In this document: positions 1 to 6,037 of the stretch, piece by piece
Layout: each line of letters begins with the position of its first letter
How positions within the stretch are numbered: position 1 is the first letter of the stretch
Source of the DNA: an uncultured Ruminococcus sp.
GTDB taxonomy: Bacteria > Bacillota_A > Clostridia > Oscillospirales > Ruminococcaceae
Reading direction: 5' to 3'
Assembly (NCBI GenBank): GCA_902782875.1
Contig: CACZPE010000348.1
Coordinates: 1-6,047 of the forward strand
DNA length: 6,047 nt
The notes under the pieces: generated by a model
The model's database searches: none
What the model was told of the DNA's origin: nothing
What the model saw: only the letters and a program-made list of their open reading frames with translations
Made by a program: the position numbers and the translations under genes

Positions 1-2427
1 GGCAGATACGGCCTGTCCTCAAAGGATACCACACCTGCACAGATAGCTGCGGTATATGAGAATCTGAAGCTTGCTGAGCCGAAGAACAGCTTCACTATTG
101 GTATAAACGATGATGTGACACATCTCTCTCTGCCCGAGGGAGCACCCCTCTATTTCAACGAGGGCGGCGTGGTCAGCTGCAAGTTCTGGGGCCTTGGAGG
201 CGACGGCACAGTCGGCGCAAACCATGACACTGTGGATATTATAAATACGCACACCTCGAAATTTGCCCAGGCATATTTTGAGTATGACGCAAAGAAAAGC
301 TTCGGCGTAACAAAGTCTCATCTGCGCTTCGGCGATCTTCCGATACGCTCGTCATATTTTGTAAAGCAGGCGGATTTCCTTGCCTGTCATACCCCCATGT
401 ATATAAAGAGCTATGATATTGCCGAGGAGGTAAAGCCCGGCGGTACGCTGCTGATAAACTGTCCGTGGGATGCGGAGGGGCTCGAGAAGAACCTGCCCGC
501 AAAGGAAAAGCGCTGTATCGCAAAGAACGGCATAAAGCTGTACGTTATAGATGCGATAAAGATAGCGGAGGAGCTGGGGCTCGGCAGACACACGAATATG
601 GTGCTGCAGTCGGCATTCTTCCGCCTTATGCCCGTGATACCCACCGAGGAAGCTGTGGGATATATGAAAGCCGCCTGCAAAAAGCGTTTCTTTGCAAAGG
701 GCGAAGAGGTCGTCAACAAGAACCTTGCTGCCATAGACGCAGGCATCGGCGGAGTAGTTGAGATAGACGTTCCCGCTTCCTGGGCGGATGCAGAAGATGC
801 TCCCGCTGTCAGAAGAGATGTTCCCCGTGTGGTAACGGAGATACTCGACCCGATAAATGCGCAGAAGGGCGATGACCTGCCTGTAAGTATGTTCCGCGGC
901 TATGAAGACGGCGTTATGGATATGGGCCTCACCGCCTATGAAAAGAGAGGCATAGCCACATTCGTGCCTGTATGGGATCCCGTGAAGTGCCTGCAGTGCA
1001 ACAAGTGCTCGTATGTATGCCCCCATGCGGTAATACGTCCGTATCTTCTGAATGAGGATGAGAAGGCGGCTGCGCCTGCGGATATGAAGCTCACTGCCGC
1101 AAAGGGAAAGCAGGCAGAGGGTATGTACTACTCCCTGACTGTATCCAAGGCGGACTGCACGGGCTGCGGTTCGTGCGTAAATGTATGCCCCGCTAAGGAA
1201 AAGGCAATAACTATGATGCCTGTTGACGATGTGCCCGACAATCTGCCTGTATGGAACTACGCCCTCTCGCTCTCTGACAAGGGAGATATATTCGATGCGT
1301 ATTCCGTAAAGGGCAGCCAGTTCCGTCAGCCGCTGCTTGAATTCTCCGCTGCCTGCGCGGGATGCGGAGAGACACCCTATGCAAAGCTCCTCACCCAGCT
1401 TTACGGCGACAGGGTGTACTGGGCGAATGCCACAGGCTGTTCACAGGCTTGGGGATCTGCTATGCCGGGTATACCCTATACCGTCAACAAGTGCGGACAC
1501 GGTGTGGCGTGGACAAACTCGCTGTTTGAGAACAACGCTGAATTTTCGCTGGGCATGGTGCTGTCGGTAAGACAGCAGAGAGAGGCTCAGAAGATACGCA
1601 TATCGGCTTACCGCGAAAAATGTGACGATGAAAATATAAATACAGCAATAGACAGATGGCTTGAAACATACGATGACTTTGAGAGCTCAAAGGCCGCTTC
1701 GGAAGCCCTTGTGCGCGCACTTGAGACAAGTGCGGATGAAGAGGCGAAGACTATACTCAGGTACAAAGATCAGCTGGCGAAGAAGACGTTCTGGATGTTC
1801 GGCGGCGACGGCTGGGCTTATGATATAGGCTTCGGAGGCCTTGATCACGTTGTTGCCAGCGGCGAGAACGTAAATGTGCTCGTTGTTGATACGGAGATAT
1901 ATTCAAATACAGGCGGACAGTCATCAAAGGCTACACAGCTGGGTGCGGTGGCACAGTTCGCCGCTGCGGGCAAGAAACGCCCGAAGAAGGATCTGGGCGC
2001 TATGCTCATGACCTACGGCAATGTATATGTTGCATCTGTGGCCATGGGAGCGGATAATGCGCAGCTCATAAAGGCCATAAAGGAAGCGGAGAGCTTTGAC
2101 GGGCCGAGTATAGTGATCGCCTATGCGCCCTGTCAGTCGCACGGTCTGCGCTGCGGAATGGCAAAGGTGCAGGACGAGATGAAGCGCGCTGTGGATTCAG
2201 GCTACTGGAGCCTTTACCGCTATGACCCGAGAAGAAAGGCAGAGGGGAAAGAGCCCTTCGTACTTGATTCAAAGGAACCCACGATGCCCTATGAGGAATT
2301 CCTTGACGGCGAGGTAAGATTCTCGTCGCTGAAGAGGACATTCCCGGAAAATGCCGCGACTCTCTTTGCGGAGGGCGCAAGGCTCGCAAAGGAACACTAC
2401 GAGGACCTCAAGGCACAGGCAGAATAA
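1..2427 (+). CDS. nifJ: Pyruvate:ferredoxin (flavodoxin) oxidoreductase, 5'-truncated by window edge
   Basis: This cytoplasmic enzyme oxidatively decarboxylates pyruvate with CoA to acetyl-CoA and CO2 and reduces ferredoxin, using thiamine diphosphate and three [4Fe-4S] clusters. The frame is open from base 1 (it begins GRYGLSSKD) with no start in the window, so the gene enters from the left. The visible part is 808 residues; family members have about 1,170-1,200, so about 370 N-terminal residues are missing. Numbering from base 1: a domain III segment with GDGTVGAN (about 67-74) and SHLRFG (106-111); a ferredoxin-like domain with two CxxCxxCxxxC motifs (Cys330/333/336/340 and Cys386/389/392/396); then the TPP domain. 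By comparison with the Desulfovibrio africanus enzyme, the proximal-cluster ligands should be Cys452, Cys455, Cys480 and Cys711. GDGWAYDIGFGG (602-613) and YSNTGGQ (634-640) are the TPP-binding signatures. It ends TAA followed directly by in-frame TGA. The GTG at base 115 is an internal Val codon, not a start. Confidence 0.97.
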   Translation, partial: GRYGLSSKDTTPAQIAAVYENLKLAEPKNSFTIGINDDVTHLSLPEGAPLYFNEGGVVSCKFWGLGGDGTVGANHDTVDIINTHTSKFAQAYFEYDAKKSFGVTKSHLRFGDLPIRSSYFVKQADFLACHTPMYIKSYDIAEEVKPGGTLLINCPWDAEGLEKNLPAKEKRCIAKNGIKLYVIDAIKIAEELGLGRHTNMVLQSAFFRLMPVIPTEEAVGYMKAACKKRFFAKGEEVVNKNLAAIDAGIGGVVEIDVPASWADAEDAPAVRRDVPRVVTEILDPINAQKGDDLPVSMFRGYEDGVMDMGLTAYEKRGIATFVPVWDPVKCLQCNKCSYVCPHAVIRPYLLNEDEKAAAPADMKLTAAKGKQAEGMYYSLTVSKADCTGCGSCVNVCPAKEKAITMMPVDDVPDNLPVWNYALSLSDKGDIFDAYSVKGSQFRQPLLEFSAACAGCGETPYAKLLTQLYGDRVYWANATGCSQAWGSAMPGIPYTVNKCGHGVAWTNSLFENNAEFSLGMVLSVRQQREAQKIRISAYREKCDDENINTAIDRWLETYDDFESSKAASEALVRALETSADEEAKTILRYKDQLAKKTFWMFGGDGWAYDIGFGGLDHVVASGENVNVLVVDTEIYSNTGGQSSKATQLGAVAQFAAAGKKRPKKDLGAMLMTYGNVYVASVAMGADNAQLIKAIKEAESFDGPSIVIAYAPCQSHGLRCGMAKVQDEMKRAVDSGYWSLYRYDPRRKAEGKEPFVLDSKEPTMPYEEFLDGEVRFSSLKRTFPENAATLFAEGARLAKEHYEDLKAQAE

Positions 2428-2431
2428 TGAT

Positions 2432-2465
2432 CAAAGGGGCTGTACGGACAGCCCCTTTGTGGTTA
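2432..2465 (+). terminator. Rho-independent-type terminator after nifJ
   Basis: A perfect 12-bp stem: CAAAGGGGCTGT (2432-2443) pairs with ACAGCCCCTTTG (2448-2459) around an ACGG tetraloop. It starts 4 bases after the nifJ stop codon. The T-run is imperfect (the TTT sits in the stem, followed by GTGGTTAT), so the stem should pause polymerase strongly but release may be incomplete. It separates the nifJ transcript from the tig promoter downstream. Confidence 0.85.
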
Positions 2466-2531
2466 TAACAGCCAAAACCGCCCCTGTGCCCGAAAAGAAT
2501 TTGTGCAAACAAACAAAATCTATAAAACATG

Positions 2532-2560
2532 TGGAAAATGAGCCGAAGATGTGCTATAAT
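2532..2560 (+). promoter_or_regulatory. Sigma-A type promoter for the tig-clpP(-clpX) cluster
   Basis: A perfect -10 box TATAAT (2555-2560) is preceded by the extended -10 dinucleotide TG (2552-2553). A weak -35 box TGGAAA (2532-2537; 4 of 6 match TTGACA) lies 17 bases upstream, the ideal spacing. Transcription would start around 2566-2568, leaving an untranslated leader of about 37 bases before tig. I looked for the HrcA/CIRCE inverted repeat and for CtsR heptanucleotide repeats in 2461-2603 and saw neither, so heat-shock control by those repressors is not evident. The -35 assignment is less sure than the -10. Confidence 0.8.
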
Positions 2561-2589
2561 TACACAGTATTGCTATTCTTAAATACAAT

Positions 2590-2594
2590 GGAGG
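2590..2594 (+). promoter_or_regulatory. Ribosome binding site of tig
   Basis: GGAGG lies 9 bases upstream of the ATG at 2604. It is the strongest Shine-Dalgarno match in front of any gene in this window, which fits a highly expressed chaperone and supports the chosen start. Confidence 0.85.
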
Positions 2595-2603
2595 ATGTTA
2601 TAA

Positions 2604-3884
2604 ATGAGCCTTATTTCCAAGAACAAGACAGGTGCCAACACCTACGAGCTGGAGATCTCCTGCAGCGGTGAGCAGTTTGAAAGTGCTATCGAGAAAGCCT
2701 ATCGCAAGGCTAAGGGCAGGATTTCCGTTCCCGGCTTCCGTAAGGGCAAGGCAACAAGAAAGATGATAGAGAAGCTCTATGGTGAGACCTGCTTCTATGA
2801 TGATGCTATAAACAATCTCGTACCCGAGGTTATCGCTCCCGTTATCGAGGAGGAGAAGCTCGAGCTCGTAGATACCCCTCAGATCGACGTTACTTCCATA
2901 TCCAAGGAGGATGGCGTTGTATTCAAGGTAGTATGCACCGTTAAGCCCGAGATCACTATCGAAGGCTATAAGGGCATAGAGGTCGAGAAGGCTGTAAGAG
3001 AAGTTTCCGACGAGGACGTTGAGAATGAGCTCAAGCGTCAGCAGGAAAAGAACGGCAGACTTATCACCATCGAGGACAGAGCTGCTGAGATGGGCGATAC
3101 CGTAAATATCGACTTCGAGGGCTTCATGGACGGCAAGGCATTTGAAGGCGGCAGCGAGAAGGGCTTTGATCTCAAGCTCGGTTCCGGCAACTTCATCCCC
3201 GGCTTTGAGGATCAGATCGCAGGCCACAACAAGGGCGAGGAGTTCACCATCAATGTGACCTTCCCCGAGGGCTATCAGATGACAGAGCTCGCAGGCAAGC
3301 CTGCAGAGTTTGCTATAAAGCTCAATGAGATACAGACCACAGAGCTCCCCGAGCTTGATGATGATTTCGCAAAGGATGTTTCCGAGTTCGATACTCTCGA
3401 TGAGTACAAGGCTGATATAAGAAAGAGACTCGAGGAAAGAGCTGCTGCAAATGCAGACGCTGTTACCGAGAACAGAATATATGACGCTCTCGTTGAGAAG
3501 ATGCAGGGCGAGATCCCCGAGGTAATGTTCGAGAAGGAGATCGACAGACTCGTTCAGGACTTCGATATCCGTCTGAGACAGCAGAACCTTGATATGAACA
3601 TGTATCTTGCATTCAGCGGTATGGATGAGAACAAGTTCAGAGAGACCTTCAGGGAGCAGGCTGAGAAGTCCGTAAAGGTACGTCTTGCTCTTGAAAGCAT
3701 CGCTAAGGCAGAGGATATCAAGATCACTCCCGAGGAGATGACTGCTGAGGTAGAGGCTATAGCTAAGCGCTACAACATCTCCGCTGACAGAGTACGCTCC
3801 ATCGTTAACCCCGCAGACCTTGCTGCTGATCTGCTCGTAAGAAATGCAGGCAAGCTCGTAAAGGACAACGCAGTTATAAAGTAA
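2604..3884 (+). CDS. tig: Trigger factor (ribosome-associated chaperone and peptidyl-prolyl isomerase)
   Basis: Trigger factor binds the ribosome at the tunnel exit, shelters nascent chains and catalyses proline isomerisation. The product is 426 residues, normal for the family (about 420-450). The N-terminal ribosome-binding domain (about 1-145) carries the signature GFRKGK at 44-49, in which Phe45-Arg46-Lys47 match the residues that contact ribosomal protein L23. The FKBP-like isomerase domain covers about 160-243 (GDTVNIDFEGFMDG, FIPGFEDQIAGHNKGEE). The long charged helical C-terminal substrate-cradle domain covers about 245-426. The usual Pro after GFRxGKx is Thr51 here. The start is set by GGAGG with a 9-base spacer. 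Isoleucine is written mostly as ATC and Glu/Lys mostly as GAG/AAG, unlike the ATA-rich neighbours, which suggests high expression. It is the first gene of the cluster and its promoter is immediately upstream. Confidence 0.97.
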   Translation: MSLISKNKTGANTYELEISCSGEQFESAIEKAYRKAKGRISVPGFRKGKATRKMIEKLYGETCFYDDAINNLVPEVIAPVIEEEKLELVDTPQIDVTSISKEDGVVFKVVCTVKPEITIEGYKGIEVEKAVREVSDEDVENELKRQQEKNGRLITIEDRAAEMGDTVNIDFEGFMDGKAFEGGSEKGFDLKLGSGNFIPGFEDQIAGHNKGEEFTINVTFPEGYQMTELAGKPAEFAIKLNEIQTTELPELDDDFAKDVSEFDTLDEYKADIRKRLEERAAANADAVTENRIYDALVEKMQGEIPEVMFEKEIDRLVQDFDIRLRQQNLDMNMYLAFSGMDENKFRETFREQAEKSVKVRLALESIAKAEDIKITPEEMTAEVEAIAKRYNISADRVRSIVNPADLAADLLVRNAGKLVKDNAVIK

Positions 3885-3909
3885 GATCGTACTGATCACC
3901 GCTTGAAAG

Positions 3910-3915
3910 AAAGGA
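3910..3915 (+). promoter_or_regulatory. Ribosome binding site of clpP (bears on start choice)
   Basis: AAAGGA lies 6 bases before the ATG at 3922 and 12 bases before a second in-frame ATG at 3928. Spacing favours 3922. Homology favours 3928, because the family usually begins [10 protein letters not shown]. The two starts differ by only two residues (Met-Gln). Confidence 0.6.
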
Positions 3916-3921
3916 AAGACT

Positions 3922-4518
3922 ATGCAGATGAGTTTGGTCCCCTATGTTGTAGAACAGACCAGCCGCGGCGAGCGCAGCATGGATATATACTCCAGGCTGC
4001 TCAATGACAGGATAATAATACTCTCAGAGGATGTAAACCATGTCACTGCGAGCCTTATCATAGCACAGATGCTGTTCCTCGAGGGACAGGATCCCGATAA
4101 GGATATCTCGTTCTATATCAACAGCCCCGGCGGCGTGATAACCGACGGTATGGCTATCTATGACACTATGCAGTATATCAAGTGTGATGTTTCCACTATC
4201 TGCATGGGTATGGCAGCATCTATGGGTGCGTTCCTGCTTTCCGCCGGCACAAAGGGCAAGCGCTTTGCACTGCCCAACGCTGAGATACTGATACATCAGC
4301 CGCTTATATCGGGCGGCGGTATATCGGGCCAGTGCACTGATATAAAGATACATTCGGATCATATGGTAAGGACAAGGGAGAAGCTCAATACGATACTTGC
4401 CGCAAATACAGGCAAGCCCATCGACGTTATCGAGCGTGACACCGAGAGAGATAACTATATGACTGCCGCAGAAGCACTCGAGTACGGCCTTATAGACAAG
4501 GTAATCGAGCACAGATGA
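3922..4518 (+). CDS. clpP: ATP-dependent Clp protease proteolytic subunit ClpP
   Basis: ClpP is a cytosolic serine peptidase (family S14) that forms a double-heptamer barrel and degrades chains fed in by ClpX or other Clp ATPases. The product is 198 residues, family-typical (about 193-207). The catalytic triad is visible: Ser100 in GMAASMG, His125 in ILIHQPL, and Asp177, the last Asp of RDTERD. The N-terminal axial-loop region ([14 protein letters not shown]) and the oxyanion segment SPGG (68-71) are intact. There is no long N-terminal propeptide. Oddity: the segment after the catalytic His reads [13 protein letters not shown], three residues longer than the common HQPLGGAQGQ. The gene begins 37 bases after the tig stop with no terminator between, so it is probably co-transcribed with tig. 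It ends in tandem TGA TGA. The start could be ATG 3928 (196 residues). Confidence 0.96.
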   Translation: MQMSLVPYVVEQTSRGERSMDIYSRLLNDRIIILSEDVNHVTASLIIAQMLFLEGQDPDKDISFYINSPGGVITDGMAIYDTMQYIKCDVSTICMGMAASMGAFLLSAGTKGKRFALPNAEILIHQPLISGGGISGQCTDIKIHSDHMVRTREKLNTILAANTGKPIDVIERDTERDNYMTAAEALEYGLIDKVIEHR

Positions 4519-4524
4519 TGATAT

Positions 4525-4556
4525 ATCACAGGAGGCTCTGCCTCCTGTGATTTGTG
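4525..4556 (+). terminator. Hairpin between clpP and clpX; weak terminator or attenuator
   Basis: A perfect 12-bp stem: ATCACAGGAGGC (4525-4536) pairs with GCCTCCTGTGAT (4540-4551) around a TCT triloop, 6 bases after the clpP stop. The following T-run is short and broken (TTTGTGT), and the clpX Shine-Dalgarno follows within 11 bases of the stem. No promoter consensus is visible between the hairpin and clpX, so clpX probably depends on readthrough. Partial termination, or protection of the tig-clpP mRNA 3' end, is inferred. Confidence 0.65.
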
Positions 4557-4561
4557 TATAG

Positions 4562-4567
4562 AAAGGA
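4562..4567 (+). promoter_or_regulatory. Ribosome binding site that fixes the clpX start
   Basis: AAAGGA lies 7 bases before the ATG at 4575. An in-frame GTG at 4554 would add seven residues (MYRKEDN). It has no purine-rich site at proper spacing, would begin just inside the foot of the upstream hairpin, and is not needed, since the ClpX zinc-binding domain begins right after the ATG. Confidence 0.8.
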
Positions 4568-4574
4568 AGATAAT

Positions 4575-5840
4575 ATGCCTCCTACGCTGAAAAGATGCAA
4601 CTTCTGCGGAAAGAGCGAAAAACAGGCCCTCAGGATGTTCACGGGCGGTACGGGCTCGAATATATGCGACGAATGTGTGGTATACTGCTATGAACTGCTC
4701 ACACAGGAGGATATCCCCGGTCTTGCAGCGCCGAGATCAGGGCGTATGGACAGAAAACCCGCGGGTCAGAAGCTTGATCTTCTCAGACCTGCAGAGATAA
4801 AGAAGGTCCTCGATGACTACGTTATCGGTCAGGACAGCACCAAGACAGCACTTGCAGTTGCGGTATACAACCACTACAAGCGTATAAACGCGCTTGATGA
4901 GGATGACAATGACGTTGAGCTTCAGAAGTCGAATGTAATACTCCTCGGCTCTACGGGTGTGGGCAAGACTCTGCTCGCATCGACTCTCGCAAAGGTGCTC
5001 CAGGTGCCCTTTGCCATCGCGGATGCCACTACTCTCACAGAGGCGGGCTATGTCGGCGATGATGTAGAGAATTGTCTTGTAAGGCTGATACAGGCAGCAA
5101 ACTATGATATACCCCTTGCAGAAAGAGGTATAGTATATATAGACGAGATAGACAAGATCGCCAGAAAGTCCGAGAATGTATCCATCACCCGTGATGTAAG
5201 CGGTGAGGGCGTACAGCAGGCACTTCTGAAGATAATCGAGGGCACGGTATCAAACGTTCCCCCCAACGGCGGCAGAAAGAATCCGTATCAGGAAACGCTG
5301 CAGATAAATACCAAGAATATACTCTTCATATGCGGCGGTGCATTTGACGGCCTACAGAACATAATAAAGAAGCGCCGTGAATCCACCACACTCGGCTTCG
5401 GCGCACAGATAAAGTCAAAGACAGAGCTCGACAAGAATATATTCAAGGATGTGACACCCGAGGATCTTGTAAAATTCGGTATGGTGCCCGAGCTTGTCGG
5501 CAGACTGCCTGTAATATCCGTGCTCGAGGAGCTGGATGAAGAAGCTCTCGTAAAGATACTCACAGAGCCCAAGAACGCTCTTGTTAAGCAGTACAAGAAG
5601 CTCTTCGACCTTGACGGCATAGAGCTTGTATTCGATGATGATGCGCTCACAGCAATAGCAAAGGAAGCCATCAAGCAGAAGACAGGCGCAAGAGGACTCA
5701 GGGCTATTGTCGAGGGTATACTCCTTGATACGATGTACAGTGCCCCCTCGGAGAATATCTCAAAGGTTACCGTTACCGCAGAGTGCATCACCGAAGGTGC
5801 AAAGCCCCTTGTAGTAGAGGGCGCAAAGAAGAAAAAGTAA
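4575..5840 (+). CDS. clpX: ATP-dependent Clp protease ATP-binding subunit ClpX
   Basis: ClpX is a hexameric AAA+ unfoldase that recognises tagged substrates and threads them into ClpP. The product is 421 residues from ATG 4575, normal for the family (about 410-430). In order: a four-Cys zinc-binding dimerisation domain (Cys8, Cys11, Cys31, Cys34); Walker A GSTGVGKT (125-132); pore-1 loop GYVG (158-161); Walker B VYIDEID (187-193, Asp190/Glu191); pore-2 loop GGRKN (232-236); ClpP-docking loop LGF (273-275); arginine finger Arg310 in PELVGRLP; sensor-2 Arg373 in GARGLR. All catalytic residues are present, so it should be active. Oddities: Walker A lacks the usual Pro and second Ser of GPTGSGKT, and the RKH pore motif reads RKN. 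The ClpP-type docking loop and the gene order mark its partner as the adjacent clpP. It ends in a Lys-rich tail (KKKK). Confidence 0.97.
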   Translation: MPPTLKRCNFCGKSEKQALRMFTGGTGSNICDECVVYCYELLTQEDIPGLAAPRSGRMDRKPAGQKLDLLRPAEIKKVLDDYVIGQDSTKTALAVAVYNHYKRINALDEDDNDVELQKSNVILLGSTGVGKTLLASTLAKVLQVPFAIADATTLTEAGYVGDDVENCLVRLIQAANYDIPLAERGIVYIDEIDKIARKSENVSITRDVSGEGVQQALLKIIEGTVSNVPPNGGRKNPYQETLQINTKNILFICGGAFDGLQNIIKKRRESTTLGFGAQIKSKTELDKNIFKDVTPEDLVKFGMVPELVGRLPVISVLEELDEEALVKILTEPKNALVKQYKKLFDLDGIELVFDDDALTAIAKEAIKQKTGARGLRAIVEGILLDTMYSAPSENISKVTVTAECITEGAKPLVVEGAKKKK

Positions 5841-5845
5841 TATAT

Positions 5846-5878
5846 CAGGGCTCGTTTCACAACGGGTCCTGTTTTTAT
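5846..5878 (+). terminator. Intrinsic terminator closing the tig-clpP-clpX cluster
   Basis: An 11-bp stem with two G-T wobbles: CAGGGCTCGTT (5846-5856) pairs with AACGGGTCCTG (5861-5871) around a TCAC loop. It is followed directly by TTTTTAT (5872-5878) and begins 6 bases after the clpX stop. This has the best T-run of the three hairpins in the window, so clpX appears to be the last gene of the unit. A lon gene, which follows clpX in some clostridia, is not part of this transcript. Confidence 0.88.
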
Positions 5879-5916
5879 GTGTCATGTTAATGGAAACTGT
5901 ATATGGCATCGAAGAG

Positions 5917-5934
5917 CCTCCCTCAGGGAGGGAG
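5917..5934. repeat. Short palindrome CCTCCCTC-AGG-GAGGGAG
   Basis: CTCCCTC (5918-5924) and GAGGGAG (5928-5934) form a 7-bp stem with a 3-base loop. A second register, CCTCCC (5917-5922) with GGGAGG (5926-5931), is also possible. It lies 40 bases after the clpX terminator's T-run and is not followed by a T-run on either strand, so it does not look like a terminator. Confidence 0.6.
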
Positions 5935-6031
5935 CCTTTCATGAATCGTCAGTTACCGAGCTGCAATCTGCACCAGTTTGCAGGAAAACATCAACGATAT
6001 CGCTGTCGGCCGTGCCGACTCGTCCGCCCTC

Positions 6032-6037
6032 TTGACA
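6032..6037 (+). promoter_or_regulatory. Consensus -35 box (TTGACA) at the window edge; putative, -10 out of view
   Basis: TTGACA is a perfect sigma-A -35 hexamer in a non-coding stretch. With 17-base spacing its -10 box would fall around 6055-6060, outside the window, so half the evidence is missing. If real, it drives a + strand gene beginning beyond the right edge. Confidence 0.35.

Noticed and set aside
115..117. GTG as start codon for the first gene
   Set aside because: The frame is open back to base 1 and the residues before the GTG match the PFOR family (GRYGLSSK, then PKNSFTIGINDDVTH), so it is an internal Val.
352..1026. Minus-strand 224-codon frame inside nifJ
   Set aside because: It lies wholly antisense to a conserved PFOR region, and its product resembles nothing.
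2501..2526. TTGTGC ... TATAAA as an alternative tig promoter
   Set aside because: The spacer is only 14 bases and both boxes are poorer than the extended -10 TATAAT at 2555-2560.
2461..2603. CIRCE or CtsR operator upstream of tig
   Set aside because: Neither TTAGCACTC/GAGTGCTAA nor tandem GGTCAAA-like heptamers are present.
2598..3899. 433-codon open frame on the minus strand across all of tig
   Set aside because: It is an antisense shadow. tig codons (GAG, AAG, CTC, GCT) read backwards give few stops and an artificial Leu/Ser-rich product with no family resemblance.
3885..3921. Terminator or promoter between tig and clpP
   Set aside because: Only a 4-bp GATC/GATC repeat with no T-run is seen, and no -10 box. 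The gap is best read as intra-operon spacer.
4554..4556. GTG as upstream start of clpX
   Set aside because: It has no Shine-Dalgarno at proper spacing, it abuts the hairpin foot, and ATG 4575 has AAAGGA 7 bases upstream and gives a family-typical N-terminus.
5288..5942. Minus-strand frames covering the end of clpX and the spacer
   Set aside because: They are mostly antisense to clpX (Ser/Phe-rich shadow) and cross a strong terminator hairpin. No plausible product.
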